This document shows, piece after piece, positions 54,151 to 63,511 of a stretch of 64,000 bases of DNA. The notes under the pieces were generated by a model that ran no database searches, was not told where the DNA came from, and was given only the letters and a program-made list of their open reading frames with translations. The first letter of the stretch is position 1. Each line of letters starts with the position of its first letter. The DNA is from Niameybacter massiliensis (GTDB lineage: Bacteria > Bacillota > Clostridia > Lachnospirales > Cellulosilyticaceae), in contig NZ_LN875035.1 of assembly GCF_001282685.1 (NCBI RefSeq), positions 2,528,001 to 2,592,000 of the forward strand, read 5' to 3'. Position numbers and translations under genes: made by a program.

Positions 54151-54939
54151 CTATTTAGCTTCTACACCATAGACTTCTATTTGAGAAAGCGCAGGGAATG
54201 GAGATGGATCATCCGCTTTAATTAACTTCCCTAGCTCTAACCATTCAACTTCTTTTTTATCAAAGATTATTTCCTGTGCCTTATCTGTTTTTTCTAGATT
54301 AAATACAACTTCACTGCCATCTGAGAATGCAACGGTTGCTTGTTCCCACCATGCATCATGAGGGAAATCGGCTCTTGTATAAAGACATATTTTATCTACT
54401 GCAACTTTTCTCCCAAACTCTATTTTCATCACAGCATCAGGATTTTGATTAATCCCCCATGATTCATAAGGCCATGCACCGTGAGAATGATTTTCACAGT
54501 TCCCATTGATGGCATTTTTTGCTGCAAATACAGACTCTCCTCTTGTTTCTACGTTAGCTGAAGCATGTGGGAAACAATTTGGTTCACCGTGTTGGTCATA
54601 TTTATTAAGGGCAAGATTTTTATAGGCACTTATTTCTTCATGTGTTGCATAGCGAACTTTTAATAAGTGTTTGTCATAAGCAAAGCTTTTAGGTGAGTAA
54701 CAAATCTTCTTTTCTCCAAAAGGAATGGTATAAGATAAAGCCCCTCCTTTTAATAAAACAAAACTTTCCCCTATAGCATCATCTAATTGAAGTATTAAAA
54801 AAGCTTCTTCATCGCTACTTTTTACAAGGATTATATCCCCTTCTTCGTAGGTATTGGCATGGACTAAAGAAACTTCTTTTTCACCTTTTGCAGTATTTAA
54901 TAGCGTATGATCTTTATTTAAAATGGCTAACTCTAACAT
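54151..54939 (-). CDS. Discoidin-like carbohydrate-binding domain protein
   Basis: A 262-residue protein with an N-terminal beta-rich part (to about 115) and a C-terminal galactose-binding-like (F5/8 type C) domain, including SVFAAKNAINGNCENHSHGAWP, ESWGINQNPDAVMKIEFG and a terminal IEVYG. No signal peptide is visible, which is odd for a binding domain. The start at 54939 follows GGGAGGAT; a GTG or ATG 8 codons upstream lacks a site. Probably the last gene after kduD in the uronate locus, behind a structured leader (54964-55070). Function unknown. Confidence 0.75.
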   Translation of the reverse strand: MLELAILNKDHTLLNTAKGEKEVSLVHANTYEEGDIILVKSSDEEAFLILQLDDAIGESFVLLKGGALSYTIPFGEKKICYSPKSFAYDKHLLKVRYATHEEISAYKNLALNKYDQHGEPNCFPHASANVETRGESVFAAKNAINGNCENHSHGAWPYESWGINQNPDAVMKIEFGRKVAVDKICLYTRADFPHDAWWEQATVAFSDGSEVVFNLEKTDKAQEIIFDKKEVEWLELGKLIKADDPSPFPALSQIEVYGVEAK

Positions 54940-54963
54940 TTTTATCCTCCCTCTATATAACAA

Positions 54964-55070
54964 GAACTATTACACCCTTTCTTTCATCCTCTAATCTCTT
55001 TAGATAAGATTTTCTAAAATTTAGTGTTCATAAAAATACATTCTAAATTTTATTTGTGGTGTAATAGTTC
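54964..55070 (-). other. Structured leader: long inverted repeat with inner hairpin
   Basis: A perfect 13-bp outer stem (54964-54976 with 55058-55070) encloses an inner 9-bp stem (55016-55024 with 55043-55051). It ends about 10 bp before the ribosome site of the discoidin-like gene. It could be a cis-regulatory RNA, a processed spacer or a small palindromic repeat element. Confidence 0.5.
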
Positions 55071-55127
55071 TATATTTATTTAAACTATCATTATTATTTA
55101 TTCTATCTTTTTTATTATTTCTTTTTA

Positions 55128-55928
55128 TTATTTAGGTTGCTTACCGATGTAGGCTAAAATACCACCATCTACATAAAGAATATGTCCATTTACAAAGTTA
55201 GAAGCATCTGATGCTAAGAATACTGCTGGACCACTTAAATCTTCTGCTTCTCCCCAACGTGCCGCTGGTGTTTTAGCAATAATAAATTGATCAAATGGGT
55301 GTTTGCTTCCATCTGCTTGCACTTCTCTAAGAGGTGCAGTTTGAGGTGTTGCAATATAACCTGGTCCAATACCATTACATTGGATGTTGAACTCGCCGTA
55401 TTCTGAAGCGATGTTCTTAGTAAGCATTTTTAAGCCACCTTTTGCAGCAGCATATGCAGATACTGTTTCACGACCAAGTTCACTCATCATTGAGCAAATA
55501 TTAATAATCTTGCCATGACCTTTTTTAATCATTGAAGGTATAACGGCTTTAGACACAATAAATGGCGCATTTAAGTCTACATCAATGACTTGTCTAAATT
55601 CCTCTGCACTCATTTCACACATTGGTACACGTTTGATAATCCCAGCATTATTTACAAGAATGTCAATAACACCTACTTCTTTTTCAATTTGTGCAACCAT
55701 TTCATTCACTGCTTTTTCATCGGTTACATTACATACATAACCATGAGCTTCAATGCCCTCTTCTTTGTAAGCCGCAACGCCCATATCTACTTTTTCTTGT
55801 GTGATATCGTTAAAACAAACAGTAGCACCTGCCTTGGCATAAGCTTTTGCCATTGCAAAACCAATACCATATGATGCACCTGTTACCAATGCAATTTTGC
55901 CTTCTAATGAAAATAGATTTTTCTCCAT
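55128..55928 (-). CDS. kduD: 2-dehydro-3-deoxy-D-gluconate/2-deoxygluconate dehydrogenase (KduD-type SDR)
   Basis: A 266-residue short-chain dehydrogenase: cofactor loop GASYGIG (17-23), NNAG (93-96), catalytic S146, Y159 and K163. The length and the KduI gene 100 bp upstream indicate the KduD step, reduction of 2,5-diketo-3-deoxygluconate to 2-keto-3-deoxygluconate in the breakdown of unsaturated uronates. Gluconate 5-dehydrogenase activity is a close alternative for this family. Start after GGGAGG. It is in one leftward unit with kduI. Confidence 0.88.
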   Translation of the reverse strand: MEKNLFSLEGKIALVTGASYGIGFAMAKAYAKAGATVCFNDITQEKVDMGVAAYKEEGIEAHGYVCNVTDEKAVNEMVAQIEKEVGVIDILVNNAGIIKRVPMCEMSAEEFRQVIDVDLNAPFIVSKAVIPSMIKKGHGKIINICSMMSELGRETVSAYAAAKGGLKMLTKNIASEYGEFNIQCNGIGPGYIATPQTAPLREVQADGSKHPFDQFIIAKTPAARWGEAEDLSGPAVFLASDASNFVNGHILYVDGGILAYIGKQPK

Positions 55929-56028
55929 ATGTAATCCTCCCTATATTAAATACTTATTTTACTTAAATACATACTATTTAAATTCTTACTCTATTTAAAC
56001 ATGTATTCTAAACGGTTCTCATAGGTCT

Positions 56029-56892
56029 CTATCTTAAATCTTTATTATCCACGCCATCCATATCTGTAAATACTTGGTTTTCTCCAACCATTCCCCAGAT
56101 AAAGGTATAAGCTCTTGAACCACTTCCTGCATGAATAGACCAACTTGGAGAAATAACCGCTTCTTCATTTCTCATGACAATATGTCTTGTTTGGGTAGGC
56201 TCACCCATATAATGCATCACGAATGCATCTTCTGGCATTTCAAAGTAAAGGTATACTTCCATTCTTCTGTCATGTGTATGGCATGGCATTGTATTCCATA
56301 CGCTACCTGGTTTTAATGCAGTCATTCCCATTACTAATTGGCAACTTTCTACTTGACCTGGAAGAATGTATTTATTGATTACACGGTGATTAGATTCTTC
56401 TAATGTACCAAGTTCTACTTTGTTTTCATCTTTAATGATGACTACGCCTTCTTCTTTTTCACCATCCATTTTGATTAAAACTGTAGGATAAGTTGTATGT
56501 GCTGGTGCGCTGTTTAAGTAGAATTTAGCTGGATTTGTAGCATCTTCACTTGCAAAAGAAATGTCTTTTTGGCCCATTCCAATGTACATACCATCTTTAT
56601 AATCTAATGTATAAGCTCTACCATCAACTGTAATAGTACCTTTGCCACCAACATTGATAATGCCCATTTCTCTTCTTTGTAAGAAGTAATCTGCACGAAG
56701 TTCTTCTCCAGCTGTTAAAACAAGTGGTTTATCTGTTGGAACTGCTGCACCTGTAATAATACGGTCAATATGACTGTATACTAGTTTAATTTCTCCACCT
56801 ACAAAAAGATTTTGAATTAAAAATTCTTCTCTTAAACGCTCTGTTGTATAATGTTTTACATCTCTTGGTGAGGATGCTGTTCTAATTTCCAT
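56029..56892 (-). CDS. kduI: 5-keto-4-deoxyuronate isomerase KduI
   Basis: A 287-residue cupin isomerase converting 5-keto-4-deoxyuronate to 2,5-diketo-3-deoxygluconate. Metal ligands H205, H207, E212 and H254 (in CHTHDRRMEVYLYF and SIHAGSGSR) agree with the known KduI site. The start is preceded by AAAAGGGG. It is the first gene of the leftward kduI-kduD unit and divergent from an AraC-type gene. The substrate comes from pectin-, alginate- or glycosaminoglycan-type lyases, such as the lyase encoded at 60114. Confidence 0.93.
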   Translation of the reverse strand: MEIRTASSPRDVKHYTTERLREEFLIQNLFVGGEIKLVYSHIDRIITGAAVPTDKPLVLTAGEELRADYFLQRREMGIINVGGKGTITVDGRAYTLDYKDGMYIGMGQKDISFASEDATNPAKFYLNSAPAHTTYPTVLIKMDGEKEEGVVIIKDENKVELGTLEESNHRVINKYILPGQVESCQLVMGMTALKPGSVWNTMPCHTHDRRMEVYLYFEMPEDAFVMHYMGEPTQTRHIVMRNEEAVISPSWSIHAGSGSRAYTFIWGMVGENQVFTDMDGVDNKDLR

Positions 56893-56950
56893 GTTAATGA
56901 CCCCTTTTCTTAATCTTTAATCGTTATAGTATTAGTTTATCATGCATTTT

Positions 56951-56979
56951 TTTCTATTTCTTGGCTTATATTCACTCAA
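56951..56979 (-). promoter_or_regulatory. Candidate promoter for kduI
   Basis: On the minus strand TTGAGT (56979-56974), 17-bp spacer, TAGAAA (56956-56951), about 60 bp before the start codon. Weak match. Confidence 0.3.
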
Positions 56980-56982
56980 ATA

Positions 56983-57011
56983 TGGCTTTTTTTGAACTCA
57001 TTTTATATAAT
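56983..57011 (+). promoter_or_regulatory. Candidate promoter for the AraC-type gene
   Basis: A perfect TATAAT at 57006-57011 lies 30 bp before the start codon. The -35 (TGGCTT, 56983-56988) is poor, which fits activator-assisted expression. Confidence 0.35.
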
Positions 57012-57041
57012 AGAATTATCTTATTTTTAAAAGGAGGTTCT

Positions 57042-57905
57042 ATGCAAAAACTATCTTCCTGCAAAGAAGCTATGACTAACTGTATACAACAAAAATACTT
57101 TTCCATTGCCCATCTCTATAAAGAAGAAAAGGCTATGGCTATGCATATTCATGATTGTTATGAAATTTATTATTCCATTTCTGGTGGCAAGCAATTTTTG
57201 ATTGACAATAAGTTTTATACCATTTCCCCTGGTGATCTCTTTGTTATTAATCAATATGAAAGTCATTATTTAGCTCAGATTGATACTCAGGTTCATGAGC
57301 GCATTGTGCTAGCTGTGTCTCCTGAATTTATTAAACATCTTTCTTCTTCTAAGACGGATTTATCCCTTTGTTTTAATAATCGTCAAGACTCTTTTAGCCA
57401 TAAACTTTCTTTGAACAAAGAGCAGCAACAGCGCTTCTTATACTTCATCAATAAGATTACTTCCACTACAGGGTATGGCCAAGATTTAGCCGAACAAGCT
57501 ACCTTTATAGAACTCATGCTCTTTCTCAATGCAGCTTATTTAGAAAATACCCAAGTGCTTTCCCTAGAAGAAATCACTCCTAAATATAACGAGCAAGTGG
57601 ATGACATTTTGACCTATATCAACCTACATATCCATGAACGTATTACTCTTGAAACGCTCTCACAGGCATTCTTTTTAAGTGATTCCTATATTTGTCGTGT
57701 CTTTAAAAATACAACAGGTACTACTATTAACAAATACATTACCGCAAGGCGTATCAGTATTGCAAAATCACTGCTGGCTGATGGTTTAAGTATCAACGAA
57801 GTCTGTGAACAATGCGGCTATAATGACTATAGTAACTTTGTAAAAACGTTTACAAAAATAGTAGGCATATCTCCTAAGAAATATGCCCAACTATGTGTGT
57901 GTTAA
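57042..57905 (+). CDS. AraC-family regulator of the uronate locus
   Basis: A 287-residue product with an N-terminal cupin sensor (about 20-110, HIHDCYEIYYSISGG is typical) and the double helix-turn-helix at about 190-287 (VCEQCGYNDYSNFVKTF). Start ATG at 57042 with AAAGGAGG at ideal spacing; an extended frame adds 27 residues without a site. It faces kduI and ends 15 bp before the convergent DUF2264 gene. It probably controls kduI-kduD in response to a uronate (inference). Confidence 0.88.
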   Translation: MQKLSSCKEAMTNCIQQKYFSIAHLYKEEKAMAMHIHDCYEIYYSISGGKQFLIDNKFYTISPGDLFVINQYESHYLAQIDTQVHERIVLAVSPEFIKHLSSSKTDLSLCFNNRQDSFSHKLSLNKEQQQRFLYFINKITSTTGYGQDLAEQATFIELMLFLNAAYLENTQVLSLEEITPKYNEQVDDILTYINLHIHERITLETLSQAFFLSDSYICRVFKNTTGTTINKYITARRISIAKSLLADGLSINEVCEQCGYNDYSNFVKTFTKIVGISPKKYAQLCVC

Positions 57906-57920
57906 AAATACGCTATTTAT

Positions 57921-59936
57921 TTATACTCTAAGATGTCCTTCTAGTCCTTCATAATCTACAGTGTAGCTTTCACCATTTTTCAATCTGATTTCTATAGGTC
58001 CATAACCACCACATTGTTCTTTGTCTGTAAACGTCACCTTTGCAACGGGGAAGAGTTCTTCATCGGTCCATTCTTCCTCGTTGTTTTTAGTTAAGATAGC
58101 TGAGATGAGTACATAATCTTTATACGCATAATGTACCTTTCTTGTTGTCTCCGCATAGATCAGCATACTTTCATCTGAGACTGGACTCACATCTTTCCTT
58201 CTTTTAGTTGCCATGTTGTCAAAGCCTGTATAGGTAACAAGTGCAATTTGACCACGAGAAGTCTTTAGGATGATTGCTTTGCCCTTTGCACCTCCTATTT
58301 CCTTTCGTTCTTGTACAGTAACCTCTCTGTCTAAAGGCATTCCATAAGAACCAAAAGTGAGTCGATAAGGTTTGTCTGGAATACGCATTTTATCTACTCT
58401 TAAGTGACCATAAGGAATGGTGAAGTCCGCTAGGTCAATAGATGCTTGGCTTTGGAAGGTATCTACATAGTCAAAATACTGCTTACGATAAAGTACACCT
58501 TCTTTTTCCCTTCCGTATAAAATCAAATTAGGTATGCTGCTACTTTCTACTCCTTCATATTGAAGGCTATACTGCATCGTCTCTTCCCCTTCATAACTAA
58601 AGTCTTCCCACATAAATCCACTGTGGAACGCCACTCTGCTATAACTGTTTAAAGATGTATTCCCTACTCTCATAGAAATCTTACCTGTTCTAAACTCTGT
58701 GAAACCGTTTTCCAAATGATTATCTATTACAATCCCTGGGGCATCCAAAACAGTATGGGTATCGTTAAGTTCCTCCCATACACCATTCTCCTCTTTGGCT
58801 GTCCAGAAGGGGTGATCTTCTGGAAGATAGAGACATACAAACGTATTAGCAAGCCAAAATGGGCTGGCTGCACAGCTATAACTTTGTACTAAAGGCGAGA
58901 AAGGTTTGTAGAAACCAAGGCTTGGTACACCTTCATAGAAACATTCCTCCTTGGTTGCAAACTGTAGTAAACTTCCAGATGCAATTCTTCTTGCTAACCC
59001 AGCATTGGCTGTAGCCTTTTTGAGCAAAAAGTTAGCTGCTAGTGGAGCTGCTGCTGCACTTCGATAAATACTACTCCTTCCCCACATGGTTACATGTGCA
59101 TCTTGGTCAAAGAATCTGGGATAAGTTTCCACAAACGTATTAGAGTATGCTTCTATCTTACTTGCAATGTACGGTTCTTTTTCATACCCATACCAGACAT
59201 TCCAAAGTGGTCCATACACATGGAATGCCCACGGGCAATAATAGTCAAATAAGTGACCATCTCTATACCACCCATCACCTGCATAATAAGATAAAATTGT
59301 GGCAGCATGATCTCTCATCGTTTCTTCATTAATCGTGTAGCCTTCCATTGAAAGAAAGGCTAAAATCAACATATTAAATAAACGCCAATTATGATGCCCT
59401 GTATAAGAATGTCCAAACTCAGATAGATAAGCTGCTATTGTATCTTTTTCTGCTTGGGTATAGGTATCCCAAATCACAGACTTACACATATATAAACCAA
59501 TAGTTAAAGAAGCACATTCACAAGTATGTTGAAAGGCACGTTCTCCATTTTCTGCGGTCTCCATAATTTGTTCTAAACTGAGTAAGTAAGATGGATGTCC
59601 TGGTGTTGCTCCATTTAAAATTGCTTGCTTATAGTACGTCTTTAAGGCATATCCACCTACAACTGCTTCAGGCTCATTATGTAAAAGAGGTGCTGCAATC
59701 AGAAAGCTTCTTGCTAACCCTTCAAAACGTTCTGCTGCTAAACGCCAAGCTGGGCTTGTAGGATTTGGATAGCCTACTTCATCACTATGTTTAGGCACAA
59801 TGATTGGGCTATCTATACTTTTTACATGTTTAAAAATCCCTTCTAAATAAAAATGGCTGACTTCTAACCAATGGCTTCTTCCCATTCCTGTATAAGGGTT
59901 TTTCTCATAATCAGGTTCTGTTATTTTAAATTTCAT
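57921..59936 (-). CDS. DUF2264-family protein, (alpha/alpha)6-barrel uronate glycosidase candidate
   Basis: A 671-residue DUF2264 protein. The N-terminal helical barrel includes NPYTGMGRSHWLE, ERFEGLARSFLIAAPL, HHNWRLFNMLILAFL and GDGWYRDGHLFDYYCPWAFH, the family's hallmarks; the rest is beta-sandwich. Members assigned to GH154 act as beta-glucuronidases, which would suit removal of uronyl residues before KduI/KduD. No signal peptide, so it works on imported oligosaccharides. It lies downstream of the heparinase-like gene on the same strand with 177 bp between, in which I see no clear terminator. Confidence 0.82.
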   Translation of the reverse strand: MKFKITEPDYEKNPYTGMGRSHWLEVSHFYLEGIFKHVKSIDSPIIVPKHSDEVGYPNPTSPAWRLAAERFEGLARSFLIAAPLLHNEPEAVVGGYALKTYYKQAILNGATPGHPSYLLSLEQIMETAENGERAFQHTCECASLTIGLYMCKSVIWDTYTQAEKDTIAAYLSEFGHSYTGHHNWRLFNMLILAFLSMEGYTINEETMRDHAATILSYYAGDGWYRDGHLFDYYCPWAFHVYGPLWNVWYGYEKEPYIASKIEAYSNTFVETYPRFFDQDAHVTMWGRSSIYRSAAAAPLAANFLLKKATANAGLARRIASGSLLQFATKEECFYEGVPSLGFYKPFSPLVQSYSCAASPFWLANTFVCLYLPEDHPFWTAKEENGVWEELNDTHTVLDAPGIVIDNHLENGFTEFRTGKISMRVGNTSLNSYSRVAFHSGFMWEDFSYEGEETMQYSLQYEGVESSSIPNLILYGREKEGVLYRKQYFDYVDTFQSQASIDLADFTIPYGHLRVDKMRIPDKPYRLTFGSYGMPLDREVTVQERKEIGGAKGKAIILKTSRGQIALVTYTGFDNMATKRRKDVSPVSDESMLIYAETTRKVHYAYKDYVLISAILTKNNEEEWTDEELFPVAKVTFTDKEQCGGYGPIEIRLKNGESYTVDYEGLEGHLRV

Positions 59937-60113
59937 TTTTAAGTCCTCCTAATCTTTATACCTTTACATGTTAGCGATCATCTGCAGTGCTCTATCTTCT
60001 ACATACTGGCATGAATGGCTCCACACCATTACACGCCTGTCTAAATACAACCTTTATCTATTAAAAGTTATTGAATAAACTCTATTGGCTTAAAGCTCTC
60101 AACTAAAATCCAC

Positions 60114-61886
60114 TTACCTTATTCGTATTTCACAACCTATATGTTGTGCCTTATCTTTTCTACAAGCTTGTAAGATATAAGCTGTGCACATTTTCATTTT
60201 ATGATTTTCATAGTTTTCTTCTAATACTTCTAAAGCATATGTCTCATCAAATGAAAGGGTTAGGACTTCTTCCCCATTTTTGATGTATGCACACGTTCCT
60301 TCTATTGTAATCGGTGAATGACTGACAAAACGTTCTGCTACTGTACCTGCCTTCTGGAAGTCAAAAACATCTTCAAGTAAGATACATTCTTTCTCTTTAT
60401 CATGCTTCAAAGTACGCCTAAAGGATTCCAGCTGCATGACTGGATAGCACGATTTCAATTCTGTTTGAAATACATCCAACTTTCCATCTACATCCCCTAA
60501 TCTTACTTCAATCACTTCTGCCCTATAAGCCTCACCTGAGCATTGTTCCATGTCTTCTATAAGTGGTACATTATGACTTTTAGAGCGGTTCACAAAAATT
60601 TCATATCGCTTATCTGAGAAATACTCAGCTGTATAGACGCCTGCACCTAAATCCTCTAGCATAGGCACACCATTTTTATAAAGGATAAAGGAACCGCAAT
60701 CATTGTGATTGTGACTTTCTCCATTGTGTCCACCTTTTGCTACAAGGATAAAAGGATCCCCATAAGATAAGAACCATTGTGCCCCAGGCAACCAAAGTGA
60801 CTGTTTCTTCTCTTCCTGCCATACAAAATCACGGTCATACCAGATGATATCTCGTAGTGCCAAGCAAAACCGGTAACATGAATCTTCTAGAACATCTTGA
60901 GCATAAGCTATAGGTGGAAGCTGCACTTCTTGATAGCACTTTTTAAGATACATGGATAATCCCAGTCGGTATCTTCCTTCATCCCTACCATCAGCAAAAC
61001 TAATGGTATGATTCTCTACGAGATAATAAGCTTGTTGGTTCAGTGCTATCTGCTTTACCTTCTCATCTTGGAACAGGTCAATGACGCCACCTGTTCTTTC
61101 TTTCAAATAGTCTGCACAACATACAAAGAATCCAAAACCATAAGTCCAGTAGTCTACCCCTTCTACACATACGCCATCTTCTCCAAAGGATTGTAAGTAG
61201 ACTTCTAAACAGGAAAGTACTCTATGTAAGAAGTTCGTAAGCTGCTCTTCATCTTCAAGCATCAAAATCCCTATACATCCTATGGCACCGCCACATACAG
61301 ATGCCCAGTTATTCTCCATCACTTCAAAGCGATAAAAATTGTTGCCATCTAGGAAAGGTGCTATCATACGTTTATGTAGTTGTACTCTTACATACTCTGC
61401 ACATTTCTTATCCAAATAGGGCTCACACATACGCAAAGCTTCTACAAGTGCAAAGCCTGTTTCAGTTGCAAACAAATCAATCAGTTCATCGTATGTCTCC
61501 ATAGGTACATCATTACCTGCTCGATCCATAAAATGTGCAGGTAATGCCCACATAGGCTCACAGCAAATACTCCACAAAATATTTTGTAGCTTTTCTTTAT
61601 AATGAGTATTTTCTGGCTCTCTCCATAGCAACAAACTATATATTAAAAGCTTTTTACGCTTAGCATAATACACTTCTTGATAGGTATTTCTATCACCTGT
61701 TTCCCAGTAGAGCTTGAATTTGTCATAACTTAATTCTTGAATACCCTCAACTTTATCTGCCTCTACTTCTAAAAGTCTAAATTGCTCTTTAATATAGGGG
61801 ATTTGGTCATAGGCATGATTGTATGTCACGTAAAAAGATAATGGCTTTCCAGATGCTATGCCTTTTAAAAGTGTGCTTTTATTCAT
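60114..61886 (-). CDS. Heparinase II/III-family lyase-like protein
   Basis: A 590-residue protein with an N-terminal (alpha/alpha) toroid and a C-terminal beta-sheet domain (from about 360) of the heparinase II/III family. Diagnostic motif GGHNGESHNHNDCGSF (about 373-388) carries the metal/catalytic region; a conserved YEIFVNRSKSHNVPLI follows. Such lyases cleave uronate-containing polymers by beta-elimination and give unsaturated uronates, the substrate upstream of KduI. No signal peptide, so it may cut imported oligosaccharides. It starts 8 bp after the YesN-type gene. Confidence 0.82.
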   Translation of the reverse strand: MNKSTLLKGIASGKPLSFYVTYNHAYDQIPYIKEQFRLLEVEADKVEGIQELSYDKFKLYWETGDRNTYQEVYYAKRKKLLIYSLLLWREPENTHYKEKLQNILWSICCEPMWALPAHFMDRAGNDVPMETYDELIDLFATETGFALVEALRMCEPYLDKKCAEYVRVQLHKRMIAPFLDGNNFYRFEVMENNWASVCGGAIGCIGILMLEDEEQLTNFLHRVLSCLEVYLQSFGEDGVCVEGVDYWTYGFGFFVCCADYLKERTGGVIDLFQDEKVKQIALNQQAYYLVENHTISFADGRDEGRYRLGLSMYLKKCYQEVQLPPIAYAQDVLEDSCYRFCLALRDIIWYDRDFVWQEEKKQSLWLPGAQWFLSYGDPFILVAKGGHNGESHNHNDCGSFILYKNGVPMLEDLGAGVYTAEYFSDKRYEIFVNRSKSHNVPLIEDMEQCSGEAYRAEVIEVRLGDVDGKLDVFQTELKSCYPVMQLESFRRTLKHDKEKECILLEDVFDFQKAGTVAERFVSHSPITIEGTCAYIKNGEEVLTLSFDETYALEVLEENYENHKMKMCTAYILQACRKDKAQHIGCEIRIR

Positions 61887-61894
61887 AACTTCTT

Positions 61895-63511
61895 CTACCT
61901 ACCTCTTACTTTATTTTGATATTCCTTAGGTGTTCTACCAATATAACGTTTGAATACTTTTGTAAAATAGTACGCATTTTCAAAACTTAACAAATAAGAA
62001 ATCTCATAAATCTTGTAATTGCCTTCACGAATGAGTTCACAGGCTTTATGCATCTTCACTTCATTAATATAATCTACTAAATTTTGATTGCAGTGCTTCT
62101 TAAACAAGGCTGATAAATAGCTAGGTGACATATTCACATAATCTGCAAGATCTTGTAACATTAATTTTTCTGTAGCATGGGCTACAACATAGTTCTTAAC
62201 TCTTTCCATAACCTCAAAGTGACTGCCTGTCAGTTGCTCTAATTGCCAAATCACTTGTTCTGCAAACCCCCTTACCCACTTTTGTAGCTGACTAAAGGTA
62301 AGCATTTCACTAATGGTTTGTATCATCTTCGATAAGTCTACAAAATAGGCATTCATCCCATCTTCTGGTAAGAGTGGTACAAGGACTGCATAAACCGTAC
62401 TATATAAGTCAATACAACTTCTAATTTCAACAACTGGATTATGGGGAGTGCTTCCAAACTTCTCCTCTATCTTTGCAAAAGTCGCCTTGCACGCTGCCAC
62501 ATCCTTTAATCTAATAGCTATAACCAATTTATTAATCTCTGGCGTAAGACTGATATCTTTGTATACCGTTTCACCTATTTGCTTATAATAGACAAGCTCA
62601 GGCTCATGGCAATAATAATATTCAAGTAATTGGTCTATTTGACGCAAACCATGAAAAATATCTTTTTCTTTCAATACATCACTTACTAGCAAAGAAATTT
62701 TGGTTGCTGTTGCATTAGAAGATGCAAGAAGGAATTTATTATAAAAGGTCTCTATATGCTCTTTAAATGTCACTTCATCTACATCCCAAACGAAGATTTG
62801 AAACTTTTGATAGGCGCTATCTGATGCCACTAAAAAATAATGATTAAAAAGCTTAGGCAAAATTGTTTCTAATAGTTCCTGCTCCCATCCAAAGATACGC
62901 TCTCTATCAAAGGCTGATGTATTTTGAGCCTTAGGGAGAATAGAATAATCAAGCACTACTTCTAATAATGCAAACCTATCTAAAATATGATGGGCTTCTA
63001 GAAGCTTATAGCCTTCACTATTTCTATTTCTTATTTTTCTTTCTAAGAGTTTTTTGAGACACCCTTGTATGATTTTATGATTATCTTCTTCTATGACTTC
63101 ATTGGCTAAGTCTATCTTGGCCATCTTGTTTCTTTTATCACATTCTAGAATGGCACTTTGGATTGCCTTTTCTAAGACTTCTGGTTCTAATTGTGTCTTT
63201 AATAAATAATCCACAGCTTTATAACGGAGAGATTCACGGGCCATATCAAACTCTTGATGATTGGTCAACATTACAAATACTGGTTGATGTTGCCTGTGGG
63301 TGACTTCTTTAAGTACTTCTAGCCCTGAAAGGATAGGCATATTAATGTCACATAAAACAATATCAGGTTTTTCAACCTCTATGATTTCAAGGGCTTGCTT
63401 GCCATTTCTTGCTGTATTTTGAATATCACAATCAAGCTTATGCCAATCTAGCAAAAACTTGATGCCTGAAAGTACTAGAGGTTCATCATCTACTAATAAG
63501 ACTTTATACAT
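61895..63511 (-). CDS. YesN-type response regulator (REC plus AraC domain)
   Basis: A 538-residue response regulator. The receiver domain (about 1-120) has VLLVDDEP, phospho-acceptor D55 in LCDINMP and a TNHQEF/LKTQ segment; the middle about 300 residues resemble YesN proteins; the C-terminus has an AraC-type double helix-turn-helix (LADYVNMSPSYLSALFKKHC and AYYFTKVFKRYIGRTPKEYQ). It overlaps the sensor kinase gene by 19 bp. The pair probably senses an extracellular polysaccharide fragment and activates the lyase gene just downstream. Confidence 0.92.
   Translation of the reverse strand: MYKVLLVDDEPLVLSGIKFLLDWHKLDCDIQNTARNGKQALEIIEVEKPDIVLCDINMPILSGLEVLKEVTHRQHQPVFVMLTNHQEFDMARESLRYKAVDYLLKTQLEPEVLEKAIQSAILECDKRNKMAKIDLANEVIEEDNHKIIQGCLKKLLERKIRNRNSEGYKLLEAHHILDRFALLEVVLDYSILPKAQNTSAFDRERIFGWEQELLETILPKLFNHYFLVASDSAYQKFQIFVWDVDEVTFKEHIETFYNKFLLASSNATATKISLLVSDVLKEKDIFHGLRQIDQLLEYYYCHEPELVYYKQIGETVYKDISLTPEINKLVIAIRLKDVAACKATFAKIEEKFGSTPHNPVVEIRSCIDLYSTVYAVLVPLLPEDGMNAYFVDLSKMIQTISEMLTFSQLQKWVRGFAEQVIWQLEQLTGSHFEVMERVKNYVVAHATEKLMLQDLADYVNMSPSYLSALFKKHCNQNLVDYINEVKMHKACELIREGNYKIYEISYLLSFENAYYFTKVFKRYIGRTPKEYQNKVRGR

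Noticed and set aside
54964-55070. Simple terminator of kduD
   Set aside because: The outer stem encloses 81 bases and no U-run follows; it is better kept as a structured element of unknown role.
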